Assembly (NCBI GenBank): GCA_032622095.1
Contig: CP136068.1
Location: forward strand, 184,576,796-184,640,795
Direction: 5' to 3'
Source of the DNA: Siphonodentalium dalli
Lineage: Eukaryota; Mollusca; Scaphopoda; Gadilida; Siphonodentaliidae
DNA length: 64,000 nt
In this document: piece by piece, positions 43,182 through 55,974 of the stretch
Position numbering within the stretch: position 1 is the stretch's first letter
Layout: the number at the start of each line of letters is the position of its first letter
The notes under the pieces: generated by a model
The model's input: the letters and a program-made list of their open reading frames with translations, nothing else
The model's database searches: none
What the model was told of the DNA's origin: nothing
Translations under genes and position numbers: made by a program

Positions 43182-46100
43182 CCAAGTTCACTGACAGACC
43201 TATGTCCCGTAATTATCATATACCAAGTTCACTGACAGACCTATGTCCCGTAATTATCATATACCAAGTTCACTGACAGACCTATGTCCCGTAATTATCA
43301 TATACCAAGTTCACTGACAGACCTATGTCCCGTAATTATCATATACCAAGTTCACTGACAGACCTATGTCCCGTAATTATCATATACCAAGTTCACTGAC
43401 AGACATATTTATGTCCCGTAATTATCATATACCAAGTTCACTGACAGACCTATGTCCCGTAATTATCATATACCAAGTTCACTGACAGACCTATGTCCCG
43501 TAATTATCATATACCAAGTTCACTGACAGACCTATGTCCCGTAATTATCATATACCAAGTTCACTGACAGACATATTTATGTCCCGTAATTATCATATAC
43601 CAAGTTCACTGACAGACCTATGTCCCGTAATTATCATATACCAAGTTCACTGACAGACATATTTATGTCCCGTAATTATCATATACCAAGTTCACTGACA
43701 GACCTATGTCCCGTAATTATCATATACCAAGTTCACTGACAGACCTATGTCCCGTAATTATCATATACCAAGTTCACTGACAGACCTATGTCCCGTAATT
43801 ATAATATACCAAGTTCACTGACAGACATATTTATGTCCCGTAATTATCATATACCAAGTTCACTGACAGACCTATGTCCTGTAATTATCATATACCAAGT
43901 TCAATGACAGACCTATGTCCCGTAAATATCATATACCAAGTTCACTGACAGACCTATGTCCCGTAATTATCATATAACAAGTTCACTGACAGACCTATGT
44001 CCCGTAAATATCATATACCAAGTTCGCTGACAGACCTATGTCCCGTAATTATCATATACCAAGTTCACTGACAGACCTATGTCCCGTAATTATAATATAC
44101 CAAGTTCACTGACAGACCTATGTCCCGTAATTACCATATACCAAGTTCACTGACAGACCTATGTCCCGTAATTGCCACATACCAAGTTCACTGACAGACC
44201 TATGTCCCGTAATTATCATATACCAAGTTCACTGACAGACCTATGTCCCGTAATTATCATATACCAAGTTCACTGACAGACCTATGTCCCGTAATTATCA
44301 AATACCAAGTTCACTGACAGACCTATGTCCCGTAATTATCATATACCAAGTTCACTGACAGACCTATGTCCCGTAATTATCAAATACCAAGTTCACTGAC
44401 AGACCTATGTCCCGTAATTATCATATACCAAGTTCACTGACAGACCTATGTCCCGTAATTATCATATACCAAGTTCACTGACAGACCTATGTCCCGTAAT
44501 TATCATATACCAAGTGCACTGACAGACCTATGTCCCGTAATTATCATATACCAAGTTCACTGACAGACCTATGTCCCGTAATTATCATATACCAAGTTCA
44601 CTGACAGACCTATGTCCCGTAATTATCATATACCAAGTTCACTGACAGACCTATGTCCCGTAATTATCATATACCAAGTTCACTGACAGACCTATGTCCC
44701 GTAATTATCATATACCAAGTTCACTGACAGACATATTTATGTCCCGTAATTATCATATACCAAGTTCACTGACAGACCTATGTCCCGTAATTATCATATA
44801 CCAAGTTCACTGACAGACCTATGTCCCGTAATTATCATATACCAAGTTCACTGACAGACCTATGTCCCGTAATTATCATATACCAAGTTCACTGACAGAC
44901 ATATTTATGTCCCGTAATTATCATATACCAAGTTCACTGACAGACCTATGTCCCGTAATTATCATATACCAAGTTCACTGACAGACATATTTATGTCCCG
45001 TAATTATCATATACCAAGTTCACTGACAGACCTATGTCCCGTAATTATCATATACCAAGTTCACTGACAGACCTATGTCCCGTAATTATCATATACCAAG
45101 TTCACTGACAGACCTATGTCCCGTAATTATAATATACCAAGTTCACTGACAGACATATTTATGTCCCGTAATTATCATATACCAAGTTCACTGACAGACC
45201 TATGTCCCGTAATTATCATATACCAAGTTCAATGACAGACCTATGTCCCGTAAATATCATATACCAAGTTCACTGACAGACCTATGTCCCGTAATTATCA
45301 TATAACAAGTTCACTGACAGACCTATGTCCCGTAAATATCATATACCAAGTTCGCTGACAGACCTATGTCCCGTAATTATCATATACCAAGTTCACTGAC
45401 AGACCTATGTCCCGTAATTATAATATACCAAGTTCACTGACAGACCTATGTCCCGTAATTACCATATACCAAGTTCACTGACAGACCTATGTCCCGTAAT
45501 TGCCACATACCAAGTTCACTGACAGACCTATGTCCCGTAATTATCATATACCAAGTTCACTGACAGACCTATGTCCCGTAATTATCATATACCAAGTTCA
45601 CTGACAGACCTATGTCCCGTAATTATCAAATACCAAGTTCACTGACAGACCTATGTCCCGTAATTATCATATACCAAGTTCACTGACAGACCTATGTCCC
45701 GTAATTATCAAATACCAAGTTCACTGACAGACCTATGTCCCGTAATTATCATATACCAAGTTCACTGACAGACCTATGTCCCGTAATTATCATATACCAA
45801 GTTCACTGACAGACCTATGTCCCGTAATTATCATATACCAAGTGCACTGACAGACCTATGTCCCGTAATTATCATATTCCAAGTTCACTGACAGACCTAT
45901 GTCCCGTAATTATCATATACCAAGTGCACTGACAGACCTATGTCCCGTAATTATCATATACCAAGTTCACTGACAGACCTATGTCCCGTAATTATCATAT
46001 TCCAAGTTCACTGACAGACCTATGTCCCGTAATTATCATATACCAAGTTCACTGACAGACCTATGTCCCGTAATTATCATATACCAAGTTCACTGACAGA

Positions 46101-46451
46101 CCTATGTCCCGTAATTATCATATACCAAGTTCACTGACAGACCTATGTCCCGTAATTGTCATATACCAAGTTCACTGACAGACCAATGTCCCGTAATTAT
46201 CATATTCCAAGTTCACTGACAGACCTATGTCCCGTAATTATCATATACCAAGTTCACTGACAGACCTATGACCCGTAATTATAATATACCAAGTTCACTG
46301 ACAGACCTATGTCCCGTAATTGTCATATACCAAGTTCACTGACAGACCTATGTCCCGTAATTATCATATACCAAGTTCACTGACAGACCTATGTCCGGTA
46401 ATTGTCATATACCAAGTTCACTGACAGACCTATGTCCCGTAATTATCATAT
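43182..46451. repeat. 41-bp satellite array, ~79 copies, with higher-order duplication
   Basis: The monomer reads CAAGTTCACTGACAGACCTA, TGTCCCGTAATTATCATATA, C. A 45-bp variant has ACATATTTAT in place of CCTAT-type sequence. Rare variants (TTCGCTGAC, TTACCATATA, TTGCCACAT) recur 1,328 bp apart. Uniform monomers without unique spacers exclude a CRISPR array. Confidence 0.97.
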
Positions 46452-46844
46452 TCTCACAGACCCATACCTGCCGAATAGTTTGTCTTGGTAAGAATGGATA
46501 CGCCAGTGGTTCTAATGGGGGATTCTTTGTATCATGTCTGTGAAAGGGAACATTTTCCGCTGAGTTTAGACATACATTTTGACAGAGTTTCATTCCAAGT
46601 GGCCTGTTAGTGTACCACGTCTCCTCTTCGCAAAAAGTAGAATTGAGTCTTTGTCAGAGCTGATCATATTTAGCATTCAGTTGTCAATGTATTTAGGCAT
46701 TCTGCCTCGCCTCCTGCTTCGCTTTCTGTTTCTCCTTCTCTTCGATTCTTGGTCAGTTCATACTGGCCTTTTTTTGACACATGTTGTAGCATTGCACTCG
46801 TCCTCGACAATTTTAAGATGTATGAGATGTAAGTGACCAAAGTC
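46452..46844. other. Unassigned sequence beside the satellite
   Basis: A minus-strand frame from about 46625 to 46467 has a plausible acceptor (TTTTTGCGAAG) and donor (CAG/GTATGG) but incompatible phase and no family match. Not called as an exon. Confidence 0.3.
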
Positions 46845-46848
46845 TTAA

Positions 46849-47203
46849 AGGTACTCAATCCGATCAGACGGTCTCCATACCATCAATATACAACAACAAC
46901 ATTTCTTTAAAATACGTTTTGTTCAACACAATATGGTCGTATTATCACTAAAGTATCACGAAATTTGAGCGTATTGCCACTTGATTTTAGACTTATCCAT
47001 CTTCATCCGCAATTTTGTCCGAGACCCTCTGTTTGACCACGTGTTTCTGGGCAACATATTATTACACATCTCGAGAAATAACAAACTTCAAAAATCGATA
47101 TCTGATCACTCTGAGTTTTAATGGGTGGGATCCTCGACTCGAATCAAATATTTCCCCCCCCCTCCCCCGAAATAGTAATTTAGGAGCATCTGATGGAGTA
47201 CCT
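46849..47203. mobile_element. TTAA-flanked MITE, 355 bp
   Basis: TTAA at 46845-46848 and 47204-47207. Termini AGGTACTCAATCCGATCAGA / ATCTGATGGAGTACCT. Piggybac-type insertion inferred from the TTAA. No frame of interest. Confidence 0.75.
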
Positions 47204-47319
47204 TTAAGATGTTCTTTTTACTATTATGAACAAACTTCTCGAACGCAAGTGTGCAGAAACACAGTCTTATCTCAAAGGCAACATTGTTGAACGGGCCTTG
47301 ATGAGTTTAGTGTAAACAT

Positions 47320-47356
47320 ATTTATTCCAATCATAATCTATATCTATATTTGCGAA

Positions 47357-47387
<31 letters not shown>

Positions 47388-49570
47388 GTTCTATAGAAAT
47401 TCACAGGGGACCATCTAGATGATGCCAAAGGGGTCTACTAGGAGTAGCTTTTTACGAGAAAGATAATGGTCGGGGTTAGAATTTTCTAAAGTGACGCCGT
47501 TGTTGTCAGGGGCAGAAAGGGGGGGGGGCAGGAAAAAAAATTGTCGCCGATTGCCACCAAACTTATACATAATAATCCCCATGATATGAGGAATCTAATG
47601 GTGTGGTTTAAATATGGCAAAAGTCGCGCCGTTCGCGTCAGGGGTGCCCGGAAGGGAGAGGGGCAGATTTTTTTTCTGTCGCCGATTTCCACCAAACTTA
47701 TATATAATCATCCCCATGATATGAAAAAACCAACGGTGTGGTTTAAAAGTGGCGTCGTTCGAGTCAGGGATGCACGGAAGGGGAGAGGGGCACCAAAATT
47801 GAAAAACTAATTTTAGCGCCGATCTCCACCAAATTGATATATATTCTTCTACATGATATAAGGAATCTAATTGTGCGAATTAACAACGCCAAACCCATGA
47901 TATGAAAAAACCAACGGTGTGGTTTTAAAGTGGCGTCGTTCGAGTCAGGGATGCACGGAAGGGGAGAGGGGCACCAAAATTGAAAAACTAATTTTAGCGC
48001 CGATCTCCACCAAATTTATATATATTCTTCTTCATTATACAAGGAATCAAATTGTGCGCTTTAACAGCGCCAAATTGTTGTCTTTTGGTTGAGAGATTGG
48101 GAGGGGTGGGCACCAAATTTGATAATAATTGGTTTAGTCGCCGATTGCCACCACACTTATACAAAATCATCCCCATGGTATGAGGAGTCTAATGGTGTTG
48201 CTTATATATGTTTATTGTGGCCTCATTCGAGTCAGGGTTGCATTGAAAGGGACAGGGGCACCAAAATTGATGCACAATTTTTTTGCGCCAATTTCCACCA
48301 AATTGATACACGTTCTTATCCAAGATACGAGGAATCTAATCGTGTGATTTAAAGACGCCATAGTGGTGCTGTTTGTTTGAGAGATGGGGTGTGGATTGGC
48401 ACCAAATTTTATTTAAAAAAATTGGTTAGTCGCCGATTATCACCAAACTTATAAACAATCATCTCCATGATATCAGGAGTATAATCGTGTGGTTTAAGGA
48501 TGTCATAAGTTGGGCCATTCAAGTCAGTGATGAATATAGATGAGAGGGACACAACAAATTATATCTATATGTTTAGTGCCGATTTCCACCAGATTGATAC
48601 ATATTCTTCTCTGTGATACGAGGAATCTTATCGTGTCGTTTAGATACACCAAATGTGTGCACTATGGGTGAGAGATATGGGGACCTTAAATTTGATACGA
48701 ATTGATATACTCGCCAATTTTCACCAATTTCATATTTATGCATCTCTAATATATAATGAGTCTTAGTGTGTGCAGATTGAGACTGAAATAGGGACGGGTG
48801 GGTCACCAAGACTGACACACAATATTTTTAGTACTAATTACCATCAAATTCAGACATGTTCTTCTCAAATGATACAAGAAATCAATTCGTGCTGTCTGTC
48901 TGTCTGTCTTTCTGTCTGTCTGTGGGCGTTCTATATATAACTTCACGCGGTACAATCGAGATGGCACCAAGACGTTCTAAGAGGGGTAGCTGTTTACAAG
49001 GAAGATAACGGTGCGGGTAAATATTTTCTAAAATGACGCTGTTGGTGTCAGGGGAAGAAAAAGGGGAGGTCGGCAAAATAAAAAATATATCGTGAAATAG
49101 TTTTGTCGCCGATTTCCACCAAACGAATACATAATCACCTTCGCAATATGGCGTTGTTCGAGTCAACGTTGCATCAACAATTGATTTAATAAACTATTTT
49201 TAGCCCAGATTTCCACCAAATTGATATATTATTCTTCTCTATGATACGAGGAATATCGTCGTGTGATTTAAAGACGTCAAATTGCTGTCGGTTGGGTGAG
49301 AGATATGGGTCATAACTATTCTCAGAATTTGTTCAGTTGCTGATTACCACCAAACATATATATAATCATCGCCAGTATATCATGCACACATGAGTCTAAT
49401 GGGAGTGGTTTAAATATGTCCAAAGAGGCAAACGCTGGTACAAATTTATTTGGCACCAATTTCCACCGAATTCATACACGTTTTTCTCTAATGATATACC
49501 ATGAATTATATCACATTTGGTGTCGTTTGCGTCGCGGATGGCGAGCGGATATGCACTATCATTGATAAGA
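47320..49570 (-). repeat. Degenerate ~115-bp array (inverted relative of 40-41.8 kb)
   Basis: Units read GCCGATTTCCACCAAA, TTCTTCT..ATGATACGAGG, GGAGAGGGGCACCAAA on the plus strand, the complement of the 40-kb array. It begins with ATCTATATTTGCGAATG and (TCTG)n at 47346-47392, with a second (TCTG)n at 48893-48922. 47775-47840 and 47955-48020 are near-identical recent duplicates. Confidence 0.8.
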
Positions 49571-49859
49571 TTGCTATTCGCCTTTATCCACATATAAGTT
49601 ATATACGAGTCACCCAGGCCATCTCCATATCATTTTACATAGTTTTGGACGTTCACATTTCACAATCCCGACATATGGTGACCCACTTAAGTCACTTGAA
49701 CAATTATATCTTCTTAACTGTCATATTTATATGGGAATACCGGTAGCAATCAGGGCATCACAAAATGAGCTAGCAAAAAGAGATACATAGAAGAGGCATT
49801 AAACGTATATATATTTATCATTCTATTGAAGAGATACACATATTTGTGCAAACTGATAG

Positions 49860-50156
49860 ATCCCGAACCGTCAGAGGATTGCATATATATTATAACAAAA
49901 TTGAGTATGTTCCATTCAATACAGTTTCCACAAAAAAGTTACAATTTGTCAAGAGATATGGAAGGCCTGTTCAAAAATAGTGGTCACAGTGTGCAGTCAA
50001 ATATAGTTTCTTCTGATATACAAGAAAATGCAGTTAGTAGCAAAAGACTTTTCAGGATCCTCCCAATACTTCACATCTGACAAGGGTTTTATAACAGACT
50101 CCTCGACTGATATAAGCAACTCAAAATCTCGCTCTGTGTCTGGCATATGTAGCTAA
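49860..50156 (+). pseudogene. Possible 3'-terminal exon or pseudogene fragment with a 1-base frameshift
   Basis: After an AG at 49858-49859, a phase-1 frame reads DPEPSEDCIYII and then about 50 further residues to an A4 run at 50042-50045. At that point the coding-like sequence continues in another frame (KDFSGSSQYFTSDKGF, then a Ser/Asp-rich stretch) to TAA at 50154-50156. Removing one base of the A run would unite the two frames. An AATAAA lies at 50419-50424. The composition looks protein-coding and ends Ser-rich like a cytoplasmic tail, but no family is recognised. Sequencing error, decay and chance are all possible. Confidence 0.25.
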
Positions 50157-50599
50157 TATTTATGCGCATCAACATTTCGTTTAAACTGAGAATATTTAGC
50201 CAATATATAGCACCATGAACAGAGGAGCACCTGGAAATTTCTTTAAAACATCTGTATCTTCATGGAGATAGCCAGGTGTCCTCGAGAACTTAGTCCAACC
50301 CACTAAATTGATTGATACATCTCAATATTTAAAACCCAATTATCATCTTTTATCGAACTATAATGTGTTTATGATGTTCATGTATCATATTATAACGTCT
50401 AATGTATACGCAGTTGTAAATAAATACATACTTCATTATTGTTGGAACGGATTACTCGCGACAAACAGAATGACAATTGACAAGGTGAGCCACTACTTAT
50501 ATCCCAATCATGTTTTATGATGCTATTTGAATATACAATTTATGAGAAAACGTATAACACTTTTAAGCAAGAGCATTCTCTATCCCCAACAAATATCCA

Positions 50600-50647
50600 C
50601 AGCATACAGAGGGTTTAACCTGGGCAACGCCGGGTAACCCTGCTAGT
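50600..50647 (+). mobile_element. Helitron-like 3' terminus
   Basis: GGGCAACGCCGGGTAACCC forms a short hairpin followed by TGCTAGT. This is the hairpin-plus-CTRR layout of Helitron 3' ends. The 5' end is not identified; the array upstream may be part of it. Confidence 0.4.
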
Positions 50648-51411
50648 AATATATATAAACACTTGACAAAAGCGTTTACAGAAAATAGAATAGTATAGAA
50701 TGGTCGATTTATTGGTAAAGGGGATTAAACAACAAGCCCAAAGGCTTTTGTTAAGTTTGCTGCCCTTTTGTTTCGCGCCCACTCTTGATTAAGTGTAGAG
50801 GGGGGTCGGACGGGAATCTGTTGTTACTGGATCTTAATAATATTGCGTTCATATCGTCGCCATCAGGAAAGGCTTCATTGGTTTGGGTTCTGACATGTCC
50901 ATGTTTCCAAATGTCACCGCCGTGTGAGGGTGGGGTTGATGCTATAGCATCAATGGGTTAGTATCCTGACAACCGTGATGAAAACTCTCGTTACCCCCCC
51001 CCCCCCCCCTCCCCCGAAAAAACAATTCGGGGGACTATACAGTAATCACCCCGTTGTCCTGTAGTCCGTCCCAGATGGTAACCGGGTGATGATATCTTTA
51101 GTAATAATTATTGAAATTGAAATTTTATTAAAGGCATATTGTCCGATTATTTTCAAGTAGCATAAATGTTGCCAACTTTTATAAAGTCACTTTCACTTAG
51201 ACTGGCTTTAAGCCTTTAACAGCAAATTCGTCTTTTCTAAGTTCGGCTTTCTTTAATCGAGAGCCAACCACGTTTTAGATTTAGAGATGACAGACCTGGT
51301 TATACGAAATTTCAGTCGAGTCGCAGAGAAGGAATACATGGCTTTAAACGTGGTTTAAGACAGATATTCCCCTGGATTTCAGTCGAATCTATATTGACGT
51401 TTATTCTCTCA

Positions 51412-51787
51412 GTTAAAGATATAGTATGTACTTACTCGGGTGCGTAAAACTAGTAAGTTAGTATTCAGGCACTATGCCAACTGGATGAATATAGCATTCT
51501 AGTAACATCGCCGAAAATTTCAAACAAATCGACCTTACCAATCCATAGAAAACATCATCTGAACTACGCGCAATTGTAAATATTTACTTCTCGATTCAGG
51601 ACGCAACTATCTGCGATAAATTAACGAAAACGATTTCGCCACCGAGGGTCACCGTATTTAATTAACGTATAAGAATGGCGGTGTTTGTTGTCAATTTCGA
51701 TATAATATTTGTAAAAATTACTACTGTGTGCAAGATTATTCTCCATTTCTATTTGATCACCCTACCGGAGTGTTTCACATCACTTTA
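51412..51787 (+). mobile_element. ~375-bp dispersed element insertion, absent from the 62-kb copy
   Basis: Flanked by TTAAA-like repeats (CAGTTAAAG and CTTTAAATTAACG), while the 62-kb copy reads CAGTTAAATAAACG without it. Homologous to 37398-37785. No obvious TIR and non-coding. Confidence 0.75.
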
Positions 51788-51970
51788 AATTAACGTTGGT
51801 TCACAGTGTGAAAGTCACTTGACTATATAACATTTTATGCCATTTGTAATTAAACCTTTATAGAGCCCCACATAGACTGCAGCAGACGACATTCCATAAT
51901 GTATGCTTCCATTTGCGTGAGGCTCCCTGTGGGTTAAACATTAAACTTCTTTATATGTCGCATCAGTGAG

Positions 51971-52504
51971 TAACCCTTTCATGACGGTAGCTTCGCTTGT
52001 GCGGCATTGAAGATCGTGTGCCAGCGCAATTCTCTTATATATGCGAGTTTCTCAGGGAGCATCGCATATATAAGATAATACATTGGCCTAACAATATTTA
52101 CACTGACCTTATAAGCCAGTGCATTCTCTTTTATATGGGAGGCTTACCTTTCTTCAATAATTTAAACAAAATTGTTTATATTGATTGGTCTGGAGACCTT
52201 TTTTTTGCCGGCATTATATCTGTGATGATGGACTGTGTGTAATTCGTTGACTGAGCCAACTATTGAAGCTATCGATAACTGCTAGCAAGCACTCAACTCG
52301 AGTTTAGAATACCAGAACTGTGCCAGTGCATTCTCTTATATACGTGAGAGTTTCACATAGGGAGCCTCGCATATATAAGAGAACGCACTGGCTTATAATG
52401 TCAAAGTATTATTATGCCATATATCCTCTTATAACAGATATATGCGAGAATGCATTGGCACGGGGTTTTCTTAAAATTTCAGGAAGCTCCAGTCATGGAA
52501 GGGT
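51971..52504 (+). mobile_element. Old hairpin-bearing TTAA-type MITE
   Basis: Termini AACCCTTTCATGACGGTAGC and AGTCATGGAAGGGTTAA are inverted. The interior holds diverged GCATTCTCTTATATA hairpins at 52025-52087 and 52322-52392 plus a half copy at 52440-52462. The same element is at 62891-63393. Confidence 0.6.
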
Positions 52505-53166
52505 TAACCGGATGCAATAAAAGATCCACGGTCTGATCTGACAACAAATAATTCAGATTTAATTTCCCGCTGGTCAAATGCAGGGGAGGGTCTATACCAA
52601 ACAATTCCGCAATTGACCCAGGTCAAGTTGGAAAATGATCACACGGTTCGGTTATATTTGACGGAGTTGCGCCCCCTTGTCGACTTAGTATATATATATT
52701 CACAATCTGGGCTGTCCGGATGATAATTGGAACATTGTTTAACATAAGTTATTGTTACCTGGTGTATGGTTCACGTTATTGTTACCTGGTGTATGGTTCA
52801 CATTTGAGAACACAGAGGTCAAGGTCAATCTAAATGAATTTTGCTAGAAATCTATTTTTATAATATTAATGAAGCCAAAGCCACAAAAGCCACCCTTTTC
52901 TGGGGACGTGGGGTCAACGAACTTTTATTAATTTCTTGTATCGAAAAGTGGTGGTTTTATAGTGCCAACATTGAACAGCGGATATTTAAATATATCATCA
53001 CCAGTGTTCGCGCGGGACCGAAAAATATTGTGGCCAAAAGTTTGGCCAAATGAAAATTTTATTGGCCAAAATAAGAAAAACTGTGGTCAAATTAAAACCT
53101 CATTTTCCGAGCGGTTCAGAATTGATAAAATAATAATTGAAACAACTTTAAAAAACCAAATATTTT

Positions 53167-53249
53167 AGAGTTAGGGTCAGGGCTTGGGTTGGGGTCGGGG
53201 TTAGGTTTAGGTCTAGAGTTAGGGCTACGGTTAGGGTTAGAGTTAGAGT
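53167..53249 (+). repeat. Degenerate interstitial telomere-like repeat
   Basis: About 13 variants of TTAGGG/TTGGGG/TTAGGT, e.g. GGTTAGGGTTAGAGTTAGAG. Suggests old interstitial telomeric DNA. The minus frame of Pro/Asn dipeptides is a by-product. Confidence 0.75.
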
Positions 53250-54064
53250 GTATTGTATTCTTACATGAATGACATACCGTCTTTCCAATAAAGACACACC
53301 ACTCAAAATATTGGTCAAGATACATCAGCCCGCACACAAAACCTTTCTCTTTGTGGGTATAACTTCGGGTATACTGTGTGATATCCTGCTGTGTCCGAAA
53401 TCATTTCTCTTGTTGGCGTATAAACCTGGTGACATGTCCTGTGGCGCTCGTTAACATTCCCCAATACGGTTACAACGGTATACTATCGGGTAAGGCGTGT
53501 CGCCACACTTTCAAAAATGCGAGGTCCCTCTCTGTTATTTGTCTCCATCGAGTACCTCGCTGTTATTTTGTCTCCATCGAGTACCGTTGCGAATGTCAAT
53601 ATTTTGGCCCTCGACCGCATATCTTCTTCTTGGCCGACATGGAAGTTTTATATTTTTGGGTTACTTCAAATAGTGCTATGTGAAATGTGTGACCGCAATG
53701 CGATGACCTTTTACTATATATAGACATGTATTCGGGGACACTCCTGACTGCCATGGGTGATTGTGCTGTCGGTTGTCGTTGTCCACGTGTGAAGGGTAAT
53801 GATTCGGGCGCAAATCGTCCAGTGCATGTGCTCGAATAGATATATATCATACCATGAATCTCAACTCTGGCTAACGCCCGTAGAGAGCCTCACACACAGT
53901 GGCACCATATGGGGTTTCAGTATAGATCGAATAGATCTATATATATAGTGGAATAGATTAGTAAAATAATTGTTCACATTGTGACTAAAGCATGAAAGTT
54001 TGCACACATGTACATATTCACATACTAATTAATATTAGATATGGAGCCACGCTGAAATATTAAT
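53250..54064. other. Unassigned sequence
   Basis: Overlapping short frames on both strands, none bounded by convincing splice sites. 53515-53585 has a duplicated TCCATCGAGTACC. Confidence 0.4.
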
Positions 54065-55006
54065 TTAACCCCTCTTTTAAGGGGTTTTCCGAATTTAAAG
54101 AGCGTTTCGTGATTATATAATTTACGAAATGTCACAATTAATCTTACCAAGGAATCTACGATGTAAAATTAGGCACATGCAGTAAGTATGACTCTTCGAG
54201 ATGTAATGGCACATTTTTAGGGCGAATATTGAACTCACCGTTCATGATGACTGTCAAAATGGCAACCGTAAGTGGAAATATTGATGTGTTTTCACTAATA
54301 CCTTCTAGACCAGTTTCTTCTTTATGGAACTGGTTCGGAGATGTGACTTTATGTTGTATTGTTCATGTTAACTGATCCCTGGGGCAATGAAATATGCCAT
54401 TCTTGGATCCCAGCCACTTCCGATCCCTCAATAATTCGATTTTACAGAACACGACATGAAATTTCACCATTGGGATTCTAGTCATATTTCAACAAGAAAT
54501 GAGCAGAACTGTGCAAAGTAAGTGAGGCATACCATTACTCATGAATATTTCAACTCAATGGAACCACAATTGTCGCTTGGGCTAAAAATGCCTGTCAAAT
54601 TGGCGGCAAAAATATGGAAAATGGTAAATATTGTCCCAGCGTGCCACGCAATCGCTTACATGATGAATACACTTGGCTATTCTGTCATTATATACATTGA
54701 ATACTAACATGTATGATGCATCATTGATAAGTGTTACTATTTCATTGCCAAAATTATAGGAATTCTCTTCAAGTAAAATGGAACTATCTTTGGTGTTTAT
54801 TGTTTTGATCCGTCTTAAATGCGTCATCCATATGTGTTTTTAGAAAGATATACTCAAGCTGGCTTGCAAAACGTCCACAACATTTGGTAGAATAGTTGAT
54901 ATTTTCAAATGTAGCCTATCCCGGACATTATTATCTGCTCTTCTGTAAATGTAAACACATTGTGATTCACTTGGTTATTAAACGTGTTATTTAATCACGT
55001 GACATA

Positions 55007-55452
55007 TGTGACCCGCCATATCAAATCCAGTCGGAAGTCCGGATTTTTTTTACCCTGTGTCAATGCATTCTCTTATATATGCGAGTCGACGATAGGTCGC
55101 CTCGCATATATAAGAGAATGCATTGGTCTAACAATTTTTTACAATTTTAATATTTTTTTCTCGTATTCTTTAACAATTTTATAATTTCACCCATACAGAG
55201 CCCCAGACAAACGTGAGCAGACGACACTGTTCTATATGCTTCTATATATGTGTGGGGCTCCCTGCAGGGTAATGGATGTTTTAAAAAATTGTCAGAAACA
55301 TTTATTTAAAAAAATGATAAAACATTGTTAGGCCAATGCATTCTCTTATATATGCGAGGCGACCTATGGTCGACTCGCATATATAAGAGAATGCATTCGC
55401 ACAGGGTAAAAAAAATCCCGACTTCCGACTGGATTTGATATGGCGGGTCACA
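55007..55452 (+). mobile_element. Full-length hairpin MITE (TGTGACCCGCC family)
   Basis: The TIR TGTGACCCGCCATATCAAAT continues to the hairpins and is flanked by TA. Two GCCAATGCATTCTC palindromes (55062-55128 and 55331-55397) enclose an AT spacer and an AGAGCCCC...GGGGCTC module. 446 bp, non-coding. Confidence 0.85.
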
Positions 55453-55974
55453 TATATGTTCTATTCTGGTTGTCCCAGTACCTAATGCGGCACGACAATT
55501 TCGTTTTAAATCATGCAGTATGTAGTTTTGCCGATAACTTTTATGGGATTCTGGCCAAGATTTTTAACGGAAATGAGCAGACCTCTTAAACTGAACTGAG
55601 AGTGGCATAAGTATGTGCCTACTCTGACCCAAGAACACGTGGAACGATTATAGGTAAGTGGGTGTCATACCAGGTAGCATGCATATCGGGATAGGCGTCC
55701 CCACATCTAGCCCACTATAATGACAGAGAAATAGCCAGCGTAATGCACTGGCAGGTGGACTAGAAGGACTTTTGAAAAGTCAAACAAGGAGATTAGTGAA
55801 AACTGATTAATAACATAAAATTTTCGGCCATTGGCAGCAAGATCAACTAATGTCAGGAAAACCGTTTCCTCCATTGCGCATATAAAATACCACCAAGATG
55901 AAGAACACTCTGACATTACCTCCAAATCGATTAACATATCATTGAGTTATTATGGAAGGTGGTAGCTACCAAAG

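Larger units (their letters stand above)
50816..52800 (+). repeat. ~2-kb duplicated segment, copy 1
   Basis: Direct homologue of 62102-64000 (starts TGTTGTTACTGGATCTTAAT). Relative to copy 2 it has a C15 run at 50996-51010 and a ~375-bp insertion at 51412-51787. It lacks the MITE found at 63599-63905. Confidence 0.9.

Noticed and set aside
43182-46451. CRISPR-like appearance of the regular 41-bp array
   Set aside because: There are no unique spacers; the entire monomer repeats, and the context is eukaryotic.
46467-46625. Minus-strand exon candidate with two nearby cysteines (LCQNVC)
   Set aside because: The acceptor and donor phases do not match other exons here, no family is recognised, and it directly borders the satellite.
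54230-54290. GTGAGT donor with an upstream AG on the minus strand (possible micro-exon)
   Set aside because: It lies in the arm of the 5-kb TIR element and the matching arm does not keep the splice sites.
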